Shown piece by piece: positions 1 through 9,095 of a DNA stretch of 64,000 nucleotides. Both the position numbers and the translations under genes were made by a program. The DNA is from Bacteroidota bacterium (GTDB lineage Bacteria; Bacteroidota; Bacteroidia; Cytophagales; Cyclobacteriaceae). Numbering within the stretch: position 1 is the stretch's first letter; every line of letters starts with the position of its first letter. Under the pieces are notes generated by a model, which saw only the letters and a program-made list of their open reading frames with translations, was not told where the DNA came from and made no database searches. The stretch lies in contig JAFEAM010000014.1 in NCBI GenBank assembly GCA_018266395.1, positions 60,804-124,803 on the forward strand, given 5' to 3'.

Positions 1-567
1 GGCAATGGGTTTGCCGAGGGGTAACCGTTCCACGAGCTTGTTGGCAGATTGGATCATGGGCATACTCAGGGAGGGAAGAGGCGCATGGATTTCCATGAAC
101 TGTTTGCCAAGTTTCTCATGTAATGCCCAGCCACTTGGAAAGCACAATTGTCCCGCGACAATTTCTCCTGATTTGTTCAGAAGAATGAGATCCTCCTGAA
201 CCTGCCGCCCAATCCAATCCAGCGGAGCGAAGGGCAACGATTGGTCTTGCCCGGGTTTGAATAACGTGCGTTCACCGATTGCAAGATTCCTGAAGCAGAG
301 AGCATCACCTTCTTGTTTCAGGATGAATCGGTCAGGAGACTGCTGAACGAGTTGGTTCAACACGGTCATGACAACTTCCCAGGCAGCTTGCCGATACCCA
401 GGGAGTTCGGCATAGTAATAGTCGTGATACTGCTCCAGCAGTGACGCCTTCAATCCGATTTCTTTGAGGTAATGCTCATCTGTTTCTACAATAAAGTCAC
501 TCTCCTTCATGGGAGAGGTTCCCATTTTCAAATCAAAAGCAGACGTAAATGGGAAGTACCGGATCAA
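1..567 (-). CDS. Heme-dependent oxidative N-demethylase-like protein (DUF3445), partial
   Basis: The reading frame stays open from about position 573 to the window edge, so the 3' end is missing. The visible 189 residues contain the stretch CFPSGWALHEKLG followed by IHAPLP, which I recognise as the core of the DUF3445/HODM alpha-subunit family, predicted heme-dependent oxidative demethylases of methylamines. The first ATG in frame is at 525, but the family-like segment RYFPF lies upstream of it. A TTG at 567 is therefore the more likely start; a stop codon at 574-576 bounds the frame. No partner subunit is visible. The family call is fairly secure; substrate and start are not. Confidence 0.75.
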   Translation of the reverse strand, partial: MIRYFPFTSAFDLKMGTSPMKESDFIVETDEHYLKEIGLKASLLEQYHDYYYAELPGYRQAAWEVVMTVLNQLVQQSPDRFILKQEGDALCFRNLAIGERTLFKPGQDQSLPFAPLDWIGRQVQEDLILLNKSGEIVAGQLCFPSGWALHEKLGKQFMEIHAPLPSLSMPMIQSANKLVERLPLGKPIA

Positions 568-613
568 GGATGACTAATTAAAGATTACAGCTTGCATGCT
601 GGAGGTTATCCGC

Positions 614-850
614 TCACTTCCTGACGGCTTTGCCGCACTGATCAAGTTGCTTTTTCAATTCATCAGCTTCCTGACGGGCCATGAGTGCCAATTGCTCTGC
701 CTTCGAAAGTCTGGCTTCTGCTTCCCGCAACGCATACGCATGATCGTCCGCCAATTCACGGGCCTTGGATGCGGCGTTCTGCTGAATCAGACTGTACCCA
801 GTGAGTGCAATGATGAGTGAAATGCAGACGATGGCAAAAATCCGGTTCAT
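614..850 (-). CDS. Small membrane-anchored coiled-coil protein
   Basis: The 78-residue product begins with a hydrophobic segment (residues 3-22) that could be a transmembrane anchor or uncleaved signal. A charged Ala/Glu/Lys-rich stretch (residues 28-75) follows and looks like a single coiled coil. It starts with ATG and lies 46 bases upstream of the DUF3445 gene on the same strand, so they may be co-transcribed. I do not recognise a family. The clean division into membrane segment and heptad-like helix argues that it is real. Function is unknown. Confidence 0.6.
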   Translation of the reverse strand: MNRIFAIVCISLIIALTGYSLIQQNAASKARELADDHAYALREAEARLSKAEQLALMARQEADELKKQLDQCGKAVRK

Positions 851-1210
851 AAGATTATGGGCTAGGTTGCGGGATCATCAAAATTAGTATTTCTTTTTCT
901 CTGTCAGCATAACTACAAAGGATGACAGTCCAGGATCCCGATTGGCCTGCTTGAATTTGGATGGGAGAGTTGAAATTTCAGCCTTTTCACGGCCTGTGGG
1001 CGCCTTTCTTGAGCGATTCTTAAAAGGACTATTATGTCTTGTACCATCCCTTATTTTGCAAGCCGCAAGGTGAAGCCGAAGGGTGTGACGGATGGTCAGT
1101 AACTGCCCAGGTCAGCGATTAGAATTGATTCCTTGTCATTTCCGCTCTTCACATTTTAGTTTAGCCTGAGCGTCAAAATCCTTACTTTTTCCTTAAATAA
1201 ATTACATCTC
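851..1210. other. Gene-free spacer between divergent genes
   Basis: This 360-base stretch separates the minus-strand coiled-coil gene from the plus-strand Asp-box gene and presumably carries both promoters. A TACTTTTT resembling the Bacteroidota -7 element (TAnnTTTG) lies about 20 bases before the ATG at 1211, without a clear -33 partner. I see no convincing gene, RNA or repeat. Confidence 0.4.
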
Positions 1211-4200
1211 ATGAAAAGAAGTTTTCTCCTGATCCTGTCTGTGCTGGCATGCTATTATGGGTTAGCCCAGACTTCCGGCACCGTAGATTCTCGCTATTTC
1301 TCAAGTATGAAATGGCGCAACATAGGGCCCCAGCGTGGTGGCCGCTCGCTTGGCGCTACCGGGAGCCCTGGCCGCCCAAATGAGTACTATTTCGGTGCAA
1401 CAGGCGGCGGGCTTTGGAAGACGACAGACGGTGGTCAGGAGTGGGCACCTGTGACCGATGGACAAATTTCCAGCTCATCCATTGGGGCAGTGGCAGTGGC
1501 AGAAACAAACCCTGACGTTATCTATATCGGGGGAGGCGAAACCCAGCTTAGAGGATCAATCACGCAAGGCGATGGTGTCTATAAGTCGGTGGATGGAGGC
1601 AAGACCTGGCGCCATCTTGGACTAAGAGAGACCCAGGCTATTTCGCGCATTCGCATTCATCCCACCAATCCTGATATTGTTTATGTCGCTGCACTCGGGC
1701 ACCCATATGGGGACAATGAAGAACGTGGTGTTTTCCGGTCGACCGATGGCGGTAATACCTGGAAGAAAATATTGTATGTAAGCCCCAAAGCAGGTGCAGC
1801 AGATCTCATCATTGACCGCACCAATCCGAAAATCATTTACGCCTCCACATGGCAGGTGTATCGCAGGACCTGGAAAATGTGGGGCGGAGGTCCGGACTGC
1901 AAACTCTGGAAATCTGAAAATGGAGGCGACACGTGGGTCGATCTCACTTCCAATCCAGGTATGCCGTCGGCCCCCATAGGAAAGATCGGGATCACAGTCT
2001 CACCTGCAGACAACAAGAGGCTCTGGGCCATTGTCGAAGCCAATGACGGCGGCGTCTATCGCTCCGACGATGGCGGCGCGTCATGGAAGAAGACCAATGA
2101 TGAACGCAAGTTGCGTCAGCGGGCCTTTTATTACTCAAGAATTTATGCTGACCCGTTTGATCGCGAAACGGTCTACTGTCTGAATGTAGATTTCTACAAG
2201 TCCACCGATGGTGGGGTGAAATTTGATCAACAAATCAATGTGCCCCATGGCGACAATCACGATCTGTGGATCGACCCCAACAATCCACAAAGGATGATCG
2301 CATCCAATGACGGTGGAGGTACAGTTTCGGTCAATGGAGGCAAGACGTGGACACCCCAGGACTACTGCACAACTCAGTTCTATCATGTGACCACGACAAA
2401 TCACGTTCCGTATCATGTTGCCGGCGCTCAACAAGACAACAGTACGATCGCCATTCCAAGCGACGGATGGGACCATATGAATGTTCTTGGGGAATGGGGT
2501 TACGATGTGGGTGGAGGAGAAAGCGGATATATCACTTCACACCCGCTGAACCCTGATGTCTTTTATGCCGGAAGTCAGGGTGCCTTGCTTACACGTTATG
2601 ACAGACTCTCCGGGCAGATGCGCGACATTCAGGTATACCCGCGCTTCTTCTCCGGTGAACCGGCAAGTGCTCTTCCGGAGCGGTGGCAATGGACCTATCC
2701 TATCGTGTTTTCGCCGAAAGATCCCGGCATCCTTTACACCTGCTCCCAGCATGTGTGGAAATCCAGCGACGATGGACAAAGCTGGACGCAGATCAGTCCC
2801 GATCTCACCTATGCTGATCCGGAAACACTCGGCGTTTCAGGAGGTGTAATCACAGGGGACATGAATGGACCGGAAATCTATGCTACTGTTTTTGCACTTG
2901 CTCCTTCTTTTCATGATGTGAATACCATCTGGGCAGGTTCTGACGACGGCAAAATTCACATCACCCGCGATGGCGGCAAGAACTGGGCGAACATTACACC
3001 AAAGGATTTGCCCAAGAATTCGGTCGTGGCCATCATCGATGAATCAAGACATAATCCCGGAACCGCCTATGTTGCCGCATTCCGCTATCAGGTCGATGAC
3101 CGTCAGCCTTATGTCTTCAGAACAAAGGACTTTGGCAAAACATGGACAAAGATTGTGACCGGAATCAAAGACGGTCACTTTGCCAGGTCGGTTCGCGAAG
3201 ATCATGTGCGGCCAGGATTACTCTTCCTTGGCACCGAACATGGCGCATACGTTTCATTCAATGCGGGTGACAACTGGCAGCCGCTGCAACTCAACCTTCC
3301 GGACACTCCCATCCGGGACCTGGTGGTAAAGAATGATGATGTAGTGCTGGGTACTCATGGACGCGGGTTCTGGATACTCGACGATATTGGTCCGCTGCGT
3401 CAACTCACTCCTGAGGTCATGAAGCAGCCGGTGACATTCTTCCAGCCATCCGATGCGATCAGAGGGGTGTACAACGCAGTATTCCAGTACTACCTGGATA
3501 AGCAGGTCGATACTGTAAAAATCGATATCCTGGATGCCAACGGAAAACTCGTGAAGTCTTTCAAAGGCACAAAGCCAGAGTACAAGCCGGATCCCAATGT
3601 GCCGAGGTGGGAGCGGGGTCCGCAGCCGCCAACAACGGCCGCAGGATTGAATCAGTTCGCCTGGGATCTTCGTTATCCTGGCGCAACCGTGTTTGATGGC
3701 ATGATTCTCTGGGGTGCCAACCCGCGGAATGGACCTAAAGCTCCGCTCGGTAAATATCAGGTGCGTTTTAGTTCCGGGAAATACTCTCAGACATACACTT
3801 TCAATGTCAAGATAGATCCGAACCTTAAAGGAGTAACAGAAGGTGACCTTAAAGAGACTTTTGATCTCGCCATGAAAATCAGGGAAAAGGAATCCGCAGG
3901 CAATGAGGCAGTCATAAGAATCAGGGAGTTGAAGAAGCAAGTGGATGCGGCCATGAAAGAGAACAATGACGCCTCCTTTGTCGCCGCCGCCAAGGAGTTC
4001 ATGGCGAAGCTTTCAGCCATTGAGGAAGATCTTTATCAGGTGCGAAACAGGAGTGGTCAGGACCCTCTTAATTTTCCCATCAAACTTGGCAACCGGATGA
4101 GTGCCCTCCGCAGAAGTCTGGAAACCGGCGATGCAAAGCCAACTGCCGGTGCCTACAAAGTCTTTGATGAACTCAGTAAGGAGATGGATGGCCAATTGGT

Positions 4201-4294
4201 AAAACTGGACCAGACTGTTAAGTCAGGTATCGATGGAATTAATCCCATGCTGGAGAACAAGCAGATGAAAGCGATTATTGATAACAAGAGATAG
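1211..4294 (+). CDS. Secreted Asp-box (BNR/VPS10-like) beta-propeller protein
   Basis: The 1027-residue protein has a signal peptide (residues 1-19, ending GLAQ). Residues 30 to about 730 contain around ten Asp-box motifs of the type S-x-D-G-G-x-x-W, for example TTDGGQEW, SVDGGKTW, STDGGNTW, SDDGGASW and TRDGGKNW. These mark blades of sortilin/sialidase-like propellers. The last ~150 residues are rich in charged helices. Bacteroidota carry many such exported proteins, usually named only WD40/YVTN/BNR-like repeat proteins, and enzymatic activity cannot be assumed. An intrinsic terminator follows directly, so the gene is probably monocistronic. Family confidence is high; function is unknown. 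Confidence 0.85.
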   Translation: MKRSFLLILSVLACYYGLAQTSGTVDSRYFSSMKWRNIGPQRGGRSLGATGSPGRPNEYYFGATGGGLWKTTDGGQEWAPVTDGQISSSSIGAVAVAETNPDVIYIGGGETQLRGSITQGDGVYKSVDGGKTWRHLGLRETQAISRIRIHPTNPDIVYVAALGHPYGDNEERGVFRSTDGGNTWKKILYVSPKAGAADLIIDRTNPKIIYASTWQVYRRTWKMWGGGPDCKLWKSENGGDTWVDLTSNPGMPSAPIGKIGITVSPADNKRLWAIVEANDGGVYRSDDGGASWKKTNDERKLRQRAFYYSRIYADPFDRETVYCLNVDFYKSTDGGVKFDQQINVPHGDNHDLWIDPNNPQRMIASNDGGGTVSVNGGKTWTPQDYCTTQFYHVTTTNHVPYHVAGAQQDNSTIAIPSDGWDHMNVLGEWGYDVGGGESGYITSHPLNPDVFYAGSQGALLTRYDRLSGQMRDIQVYPRFFSGEPASALPERWQWTYPIVFSPKDPGILYTCSQHVWKSSDDGQSWTQISPDLTYADPETLGVSGGVITGDMNGPEIYATVFALAPSFHDVNTIWAGSDDGKIHITRDGGKNWANITPKDLPKNSVVAIIDESRHNPGTAYVAAFRYQVDDRQPYVFRTKDFGKTWTKIVTGIKDGHFARSVREDHVRPGLLFLGTEHGAYVSFNAGDNWQPLQLNLPDTPIRDLVVKNDDVVLGTHGRGFWILDDIGPLRQLTPEVMKQPVTFFQPSDAIRGVYNAVFQYYLDKQVDTVKIDILDANGKLVKSFKGTKPEYKPDPNVPRWERGPQPPTTAAGLNQFAWDLRYPGATVFDGMILWGANPRNGPKAPLGKYQVRFSSGKYSQTYTFNVKIDPNLKGVTEGDLKETFDLAMKIREKESAGNEAVIRIRELKKQVDAAMKENNDASFVAAAKEFMAKLSAIEEDLYQVRNRSGQDPLNFPIKLGNRMSALRRSLETGDAKPTAGAYKVFDELSKEMDGQLVKLDQTVKSGIDGINPMLENKQMKAIIDNKR

Positions 4295-4312
4295 TATAGT
4301 TTAACAGGTAAG

Positions 4313-4348
4313 AATAGCCTCTGCGAATCTTCCAGAGGCTATTTTTTT
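4313..4348 (+). terminator. Rho-independent terminator after the Asp-box gene
   Basis: An 11-bp perfect stem, AATAGCCTCTG paired with CAGAGGCTATT, encloses a 9-base loop and runs into a T tract. It starts 19 bases after the stop codon at 4294. Confidence 0.88.
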
Positions 4349-4503
4349 ATTCACCTTCCAGGAATCAGGATTGCTGGCACGATACCCTGTCAATTTATCG
4401 CCGAATTGCAAAGACCTCATAATCCTGGCACGATGCTGGCTGGTCAGGTTTGTTGAATTATCTTATCTTCAATTTTTTAACAACACCCCAAACCTAAAGC
4501 CCC

Positions 4504-6447
4504 ATGCTAAAGACAATCATGGCTGTGACAATCGTCGCGGCTACCTATGTTAGCGCGTTTGCCCAATCCTGGATCCAGGTGGGTGGCAACCTGAAAAGTA
4601 TTACATGCCCTGCAGCCAATATCGTCTGGGGTGTGAACAACCAGGACATCATATGGAATTGGACGGGTAACATCTGGAACCAGCCATCGCCGAGTCAGCG
4701 CCTAAGTCAGATTTCCGCTGCCGCTGACGGTACCATATGGGGAGTCAGCGCTTCAGGTGAAGTGTGGAAATGGACGGGCATGAACTGGATCCAGCCCCAG
4801 CCATCGGCAAGGTTGAAATGCATTTCAGTTGGAAGCGGCAGCCAGATCTGGGGCGTCAATGCGATTGATGAAGTCTGGAAATGGACTGGAAGCAAGTGGG
4901 CGCAGCAGAACCCTAATACACGGTTGACCCAGGTTTCCGCAGCCTCAGATGGTACAGCCTATGGCGTCAACAAAGCCGGTGACATTTTCAAATACAACGG
5001 AATGGATTGGGAGACGGCTTTTGATATCAGCCTCAGGCAAATTGCAGTGGGAAGTGCCAATATCATTTGGGGTGTGGATGGTAATGGAAATGTGCTGAAT
5101 TGGAATGGATACAAATGGGAAAGACCAACACCAGATTTCAAAATGAAGACCATAGCCGCAGGCGCTGATGGAACGGTCTGGGGTTTGGATGCAAGTGATC
5201 AGGTCTTTCAATACAGTGCCGTTGTGGAAGAGCAGACGGTAACTTTCTTTGACGGCGATTTTTCTGGCGAAGAAGTTAATATCGGGCTGGGCCGGTGGGA
5301 CGGTCCCGAGCTCATGCTTCCGGACAATCAGATCGCTTCTGTTCGCGTTCCTCAGGGGATGTCGGTTACGCTTTATGAGAACCGAAATTGGTCAGGTCGC
5401 TTCCTGACACTGACTTCGGATGCCAGCGCCAATGATCTGGCCGCAAAGAACTTTTTTAAAATCACTTCCTCCGTTGTGATCGAGCGCGCACTCGTTGGCG
5501 CGACTCCTGAGGTACAGGTTGTTCCCGTTGTAACTGCAACGGTAGCATCAGCAGATGTGAAGCCCAGACGTGTGATTATTTACCAGGATGATTTTAGCGG
5601 CGCATCGAAAGAACTGGGTAGAGGCGATTACGATTTCGCGGGCTTTGGTTTTGGCAACGACCAATTATCCTCTGTGAAGATTCCCGACGGCATGCAGGTG
5701 ATTCTTTTTGAAAATGTCTCATTCACAGGCCGCGCGGTTACCCTGACAAAGGATGCCGACGCTTCTGCACTTCGCAGCCTGAACTTTAATGACCAGGCTT
5801 CTTCTCTTAGAGTAAAAGACCTGAACGATCCGACCAAAGACAAACCCCTCATGGTGACATTATACCGGGATGACTTTGCCGGCCCCTCCAAACAGCTCGG
5901 AACGGGGGCTTATGACTACTCCTCACTTGGCGTTGGCAATGATCAGCTTACATCCGTGAAAATACCTGCGGGACTTTCTGTGACCTTATATGAACATGGA
6001 GGGTTTAAAGGAAGATCACTCAGCTTTACAGCAGATGTAAGGGCTACGGATTTGATTAAACAGAATTTTAACGACGTAACGTCTTCCATCAGGATTGAGC
6101 CTTTGGAGCAGATGGCAACCCCTGTGATGACTACTGAAGCAAAGGAGGAGATTCCGACGTGTACCATGACGGAAGATCAGATGGACAAACTCGTTCAATC
6201 GGTAAAGAGCACCGCTTTTCGGGACACGAAAATGTCAACATTGGAGGTGGGCACAAAGGGCAAATGCCTGAGTGTAGCACAAGTGCGCACCTTGACGCAA
6301 TTGCTCACATTTGAAAACGACAAGTTCGATTTTGTGAAGGCCTGTTATGGGAATACAACGGATCAGGACAGCTATTACACGCTGACCGATCTGTTTACCT
6401 TCAATTCGACCAAAGACGACCTTTTGAAGTTCCTTAAGGAAAAATAG
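4504..6447 (+). CDS. Secreted tectonin / triple beta-gamma-crystallin / DUF4476 protein
   Basis: The 647-residue protein has a signal peptide (1-20). Residues 22-238 hold six tectonin-like blades marked by IWGV or VWGV and WxWTG, a lectin-type propeller. Three beta/gamma-crystallin domains follow at about 245-327, 356-437 and 449-532. The second and third each carry two exact calcium motifs of the type N-D-x-x-S/T-S: N385DQLSS, N429DQASS, N479DQLTS and N523DVTSS. Domain 1 is degenerate. The C-terminal ~95 residues match DUF4476, with Cys at 553, 588 and 614. The likely role is a surface or secreted glycan- and calcium-binding protein. The domain calls are strong; the role is inferred. Confidence 0.85.
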   Translation: MLKTIMAVTIVAATYVSAFAQSWIQVGGNLKSITCPAANIVWGVNNQDIIWNWTGNIWNQPSPSQRLSQISAAADGTIWGVSASGEVWKWTGMNWIQPQPSARLKCISVGSGSQIWGVNAIDEVWKWTGSKWAQQNPNTRLTQVSAASDGTAYGVNKAGDIFKYNGMDWETAFDISLRQIAVGSANIIWGVDGNGNVLNWNGYKWERPTPDFKMKTIAAGADGTVWGLDASDQVFQYSAVVEEQTVTFFDGDFSGEEVNIGLGRWDGPELMLPDNQIASVRVPQGMSVTLYENRNWSGRFLTLTSDASANDLAAKNFFKITSSVVIERALVGATPEVQVVPVVTATVASADVKPRRVIIYQDDFSGASKELGRGDYDFAGFGFGNDQLSSVKIPDGMQVILFENVSFTGRAVTLTKDADASALRSLNFNDQASSLRVKDLNDPTKDKPLMVTLYRDDFAGPSKQLGTGAYDYSSLGVGNDQLTSVKIPAGLSVTLYEHGGFKGRSLSFTADVRATDLIKQNFNDVTSSIRIEPLEQMATPVMTTEAKEEIPTCTMTEDQMDKLVQSVKSTAFRDTKMSTLEVGTKGKCLSVAQVRTLTQLLTFENDKFDFVKACYGNTTDQDSYYTLTDLFTFNSTKDDLLKFLKEK

Positions 6448-6561
6448 AGGCAGCCGTTTGTCGGCGCTAATACGCATTGGTCGATCCTGCATTTCGTTGG
6501 TTGGTTTGGAATGGCGCACCCGTTCCGGGTGTACTAGTTTCAAGTCATAGACCAAACCACT

Positions 6562-7164
6562 ATGAAAAAAGCAATTGTTGTGATTACCGGTATGTTATTG
6601 GCTGGAATGACTTCGTACGCGCAGACACAGAATACACCGGATCCGCGTACCATGACCCTGAGACAGCGATTTGACTGGATGATGACCAATTCAGAGACTT
6701 ACGGGGAGTATAAGGTGGTCAAGGAATATCTCCTGAATGTCGCATGGAAAGTGGTGAATGATTCAGTTCAGAAGACAAGGAGGGACGAACGCTTCACCCG
6801 CGACAGTCTTAAGAACGTCAGACATGAGTTGGCTTCGATGCAACAGGCGCTCACTGATAAGGAGAAATCACTTCAACCTCTGGAGTACGCGGGGTCCCAT
6901 ATCACAGTGTTTGGTATTCCATTTGCTAAGAAGGGATTCCTGGGTCTGGTCTGCGGGGTTCTGGGCCTGATGGTTACCGGACTGGCTTTCCTGCTTACGA
7001 GACTGAAACAATTGAATCTGGCCTTGAGTGAAAAATCGGAAATGTTGTCCATTATTTCCTCCGAATATGAAGACTATAAGAGAAGATCGCTCGAAAAGCA
7101 GATGAAACTGTCACGCGAGCTGCAGAGCGAACGCAACCGACTGATGGAATTGCAGCGAGTCTAG
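6562..7164 (+). CDS. Exported protein with membrane segment between two coiled-coil regions
   Basis: The 200-residue product has a signal peptide ending SYAQ (about residue 21), then a charged helical region (about 30-105). A strong transmembrane segment lies at about 118-142 (FLGLVCGVLGLMVTGLAFLL), and a second coiled coil runs to the C terminus. It lies 114 bases downstream of the tectonin/crystallin gene and could be co-transcribed. I do not recognise a family. Its stop codon overlaps that of the convergent YCII-like gene: both stops share the CTAG at 7161-7164. Confidence 0.7.
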   Translation: MKKAIVVITGMLLAGMTSYAQTQNTPDPRTMTLRQRFDWMMTNSETYGEYKVVKEYLLNVAWKVVNDSVQKTRRDERFTRDSLKNVRHELASMQQALTDKEKSLQPLEYAGSHITVFGIPFAKKGFLGLVCGVLGLMVTGLAFLLTRLKQLNLALSEKSEMLSIISSEYEDYKRRSLEKQMKLSRELQSERNRLMELQRV

Positions 7165-7568
7165 TTGGGAAGCTGGTCTCCGGGTATGCCAAACCAGGGT
7201 TTGATTTCGTAGGTGAGGTAACCCGACTTGATGTGCGGGTCCATGGCCAGCCACTCCATAACTTTTTCCTTGTCCATGGAATTGTAGATACAGATACCTC
7301 GTATGTCGCCCTCATCGGTGAACGGACCGAACAGAGGCAATACGCCCTGACGCTTCAGGTTCATCATGTGGCGCAGGTGGTCCATCTGGTTCTTTTCCAG
7401 CGTGGCCTTGTCGACGGTTTCGCGATTCGGCCCCTTCTTAAGAAATACAAGCGTGTACCCCTTGCCTTTGGAGACCATCTGCATGATTTCCTCCTGCGTG
7501 ATCGCTGAGGTTTGGGCGAAAGCATTCATACTGGCAAGGACAATGAAGAGGGATAGGAACTGTCTCAT
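7161..7568 (-). CDS. Exported YCII-related domain protein
   Basis: The 135-residue protein has a signal peptide (residues 1-18, ending NAFA) and a compact domain resembling YCII/YciI proteins: a ferredoxin-like fold with a conserved LFGPFTDEGDIRGI-type segment followed by a helix with AMDPHI. YciI relatives are often small muconolactone-isomerase-like enzymes or accessory domains, but an exported form is less usual and its substrate is unknown. The gene converges on the coiled-coil gene and overlaps it by four bases. Confidence 0.72.
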   Translation of the reverse strand: MRQFLSLFIVLASMNAFAQTSAITQEEIMQMVSKGKGYTLVFLKKGPNRETVDKATLEKNQMDHLRHMMNLKRQGVLPLFGPFTDEGDIRGICIYNSMDKEKVMEWLAMDPHIKSGYLTYEIKPWFGIPGDQLPN

Positions 7569-7649
7569 TTTAGATTTTCACAAGTTTAAAGGTTAAGTCT
7601 CCCAAGCTAATAAATTCCGGCTACCCTGCCGATAACGTAAAACCAGGCC

Positions 7650-8438
7650 TCACCTGTATATCCTGACCCAATCTACCTCCATTTTTTGCGGCCAGATGGA
7701 ATCATCAATCCCTTGCTGTCCGCCCCAGTTGCCGCCAACAGCGATATTGAGGATCAGGTGGAATTTCTGATTGAACGGCCATGCCTTGTAATCGTCTCCC
7801 TGGTTTTTGCTTACGGTATGGTATAGTGTCTCATCCACATAGAAGTCGATTCGTTCAGGAGTCCATTCAATGGCATAGAGATGAAATGCCGACATACAGT
7901 CTGAAATGGTAATTTTTCCTTCACGCTGTGTCTGTTTCTGGAAATTGTACGTCTCGGTATGAAGTGTCCCATGAATCACGCCCGGATCAAATCCCACATG
8001 TTCCATAATGTCGATCTCGCCGCTTGCAGGCCATCCTCCGTACTTCCACTCCGTCGGAAGCATCCAGATGGCGGGCCATGTTCCTTTCCCTGAAGGGAGC
8101 TTGGCCTTCACTTCCACTCGCCCGTAGAGCCAGTCGCCCTTCTTGCGGCTGACCAGACGCGTTGATGTGTAAGGCTTGCCGTTCATTTCTTCCTTTCGGG
8201 CTTCAATGACGAGGCTGCCGTTTTCGATTCTTACATTGGCTGGATTCTTTGTGTAAAGTTGCTGTTCATTATTGCCCCATCCGCAGTTTGGACAGCCATC
8301 TCCGAGGTCGTAATCCCATTTGGCGCTGTCAGGGGCTCCGCTTGTATTGAATTCGTCAGACCAAACCAGTTCGCGGTCAGTGGTCTTGCCGCAACTTGTC
8401 ACCAGGGCAGCAAAAAGCAGTAAACAGGTGTATTTCAT
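7650..8438 (-). CDS. GH16 family beta-glucanase lipoprotein
   Basis: The frame is open upstream to 8630, but the ATG at 8438 is preferred. It yields MKYTCLLLFAALVTSC, a lipoprotein signal with Cys16 as lipidation site, and avoids overlap with the divergent sigma gene. The 262-residue product is typical for a single GH16 domain. The catalytic signature EIDIME is present, with E141 as nucleophile, D143 and E146 as acid/base. Other GH16 landmarks are WSDEFN near the N terminus and WPAIWMLP at about 121-128. Known relatives hydrolyse beta-1,3 or mixed-linkage glucans such as laminarin; the exact linkage cannot be read from the sequence. It is probably anchored to the envelope. Confidence 0.9.
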   Translation of the reverse strand: MKYTCLLLFAALVTSCGKTTDRELVWSDEFNTSGAPDSAKWDYDLGDGCPNCGWGNNEQQLYTKNPANVRIENGSLVIEARKEEMNGKPYTSTRLVSRKKGDWLYGRVEVKAKLPSGKGTWPAIWMLPTEWKYGGWPASGEIDIMEHVGFDPGVIHGTLHTETYNFQKQTQREGKITISDCMSAFHLYAIEWTPERIDFYVDETLYHTVSKNQGDDYKAWPFNQKFHLILNIAVGGNWGGQQGIDDSIWPQKMEVDWVRIYR

Positions 8439-8536
8439 CCGGTTAAGATAGCCCTTCGGGCCCCATTGAGAAAATAATTTGGCGAACTTGTAACGATCCG
8501 GCAGCGGCAGAGTTTCCCTGTCGGAATCATCCGGAT

Positions 8537-9091
8537 TTGGAAACGCTGGCAGACAATTATTTGATGGAAAAGGTGCGGGATGGCGACCTGGACAAACTGG
8601 GTCTGCTATTCCAACGTTACAAGCGGCCACTCTATGGATTTTTCTATGGGTTGAACCGCAGCCAGGAACTGAGCGAGGACCTGGTCCAGAACACTTTCTT
8701 CAGGATACTGAAGTACCGGCATTTGTTCCGCGGTGATGGTGACTTCCGGACCTGGATGTTCCATATCGCCCGCAATGTCAGTCATGACCATTTCCGGAAG
8801 GATAAGATCAGGGACAAGGAGGATATTGACAAGTGGGGCGGAAGGCTTGGCCATGCTGATCACCAGGAGTCTGATATGAAGAAGGCAGAAGACGAACAGA
8901 TGCTGACGATTGCCATGGACCGACTGCCAGAAGATAAACGTGAGATTCTGTTGCTCAGTAAATTCCAGGAGAAGAAGTACAGCGAGATCGGCGAGTTACT
9001 GGGATGTACCGAAGGCGCAGTCAAGGTGAAAGTCTTCCGCGCGTTGCAGGAGTTGAAAGCGGTGTACCAACAATTGGAGAAAAGAATGTAG
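8537..9091 (+). CDS. ECF-type RNA polymerase sigma-70 factor
   Basis: The 184-residue protein has both ECF regions. Sigma-2 covers about 10-75 (LGLLFQRYKRPLYGFFY then FRTWMFHIARNVSHDHFRK). Sigma-4 covers about 118-175 (LPEDKREILLLSKFQEKKYSEIGELLGCTEGAVKVKVFRAL, quoted here only as position guide: residues near 118, 139 and 151). The start is uncertain: TTG at 8537 gives a normal N terminus before the DGD motif, while the first ATG (8564) removes part of region 2. The gene is four bases upstream of a membrane protein that is probably its anti-sigma factor, and it heads the DUF4097 operon it likely controls. Confidence 0.88.
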   Translation: METLADNYLMEKVRDGDLDKLGLLFQRYKRPLYGFFYGLNRSQELSEDLVQNTFFRILKYRHLFRGDGDFRTWMFHIARNVSHDHFRKDKIRDKEDIDKWGGRLGHADHQESDMKKAEDEQMLTIAMDRLPEDKREILLLSKFQEKKYSEIGELLGCTEGAVKVKVFRALQELKAVYQQLEKRM

Positions 9092-9095
9092 GCAT

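Noticed and set aside
5-199. 64-codon plus-strand frame at the window start
   Set aside because: It is antisense to the DUF3445-like gene, whose frame is open across the whole stretch and has family motifs.
3254-3940. 228-codon frame antisense to the Asp-box gene
   Set aside because: Shadow of the Asp-box protein gene; no export signal or family.
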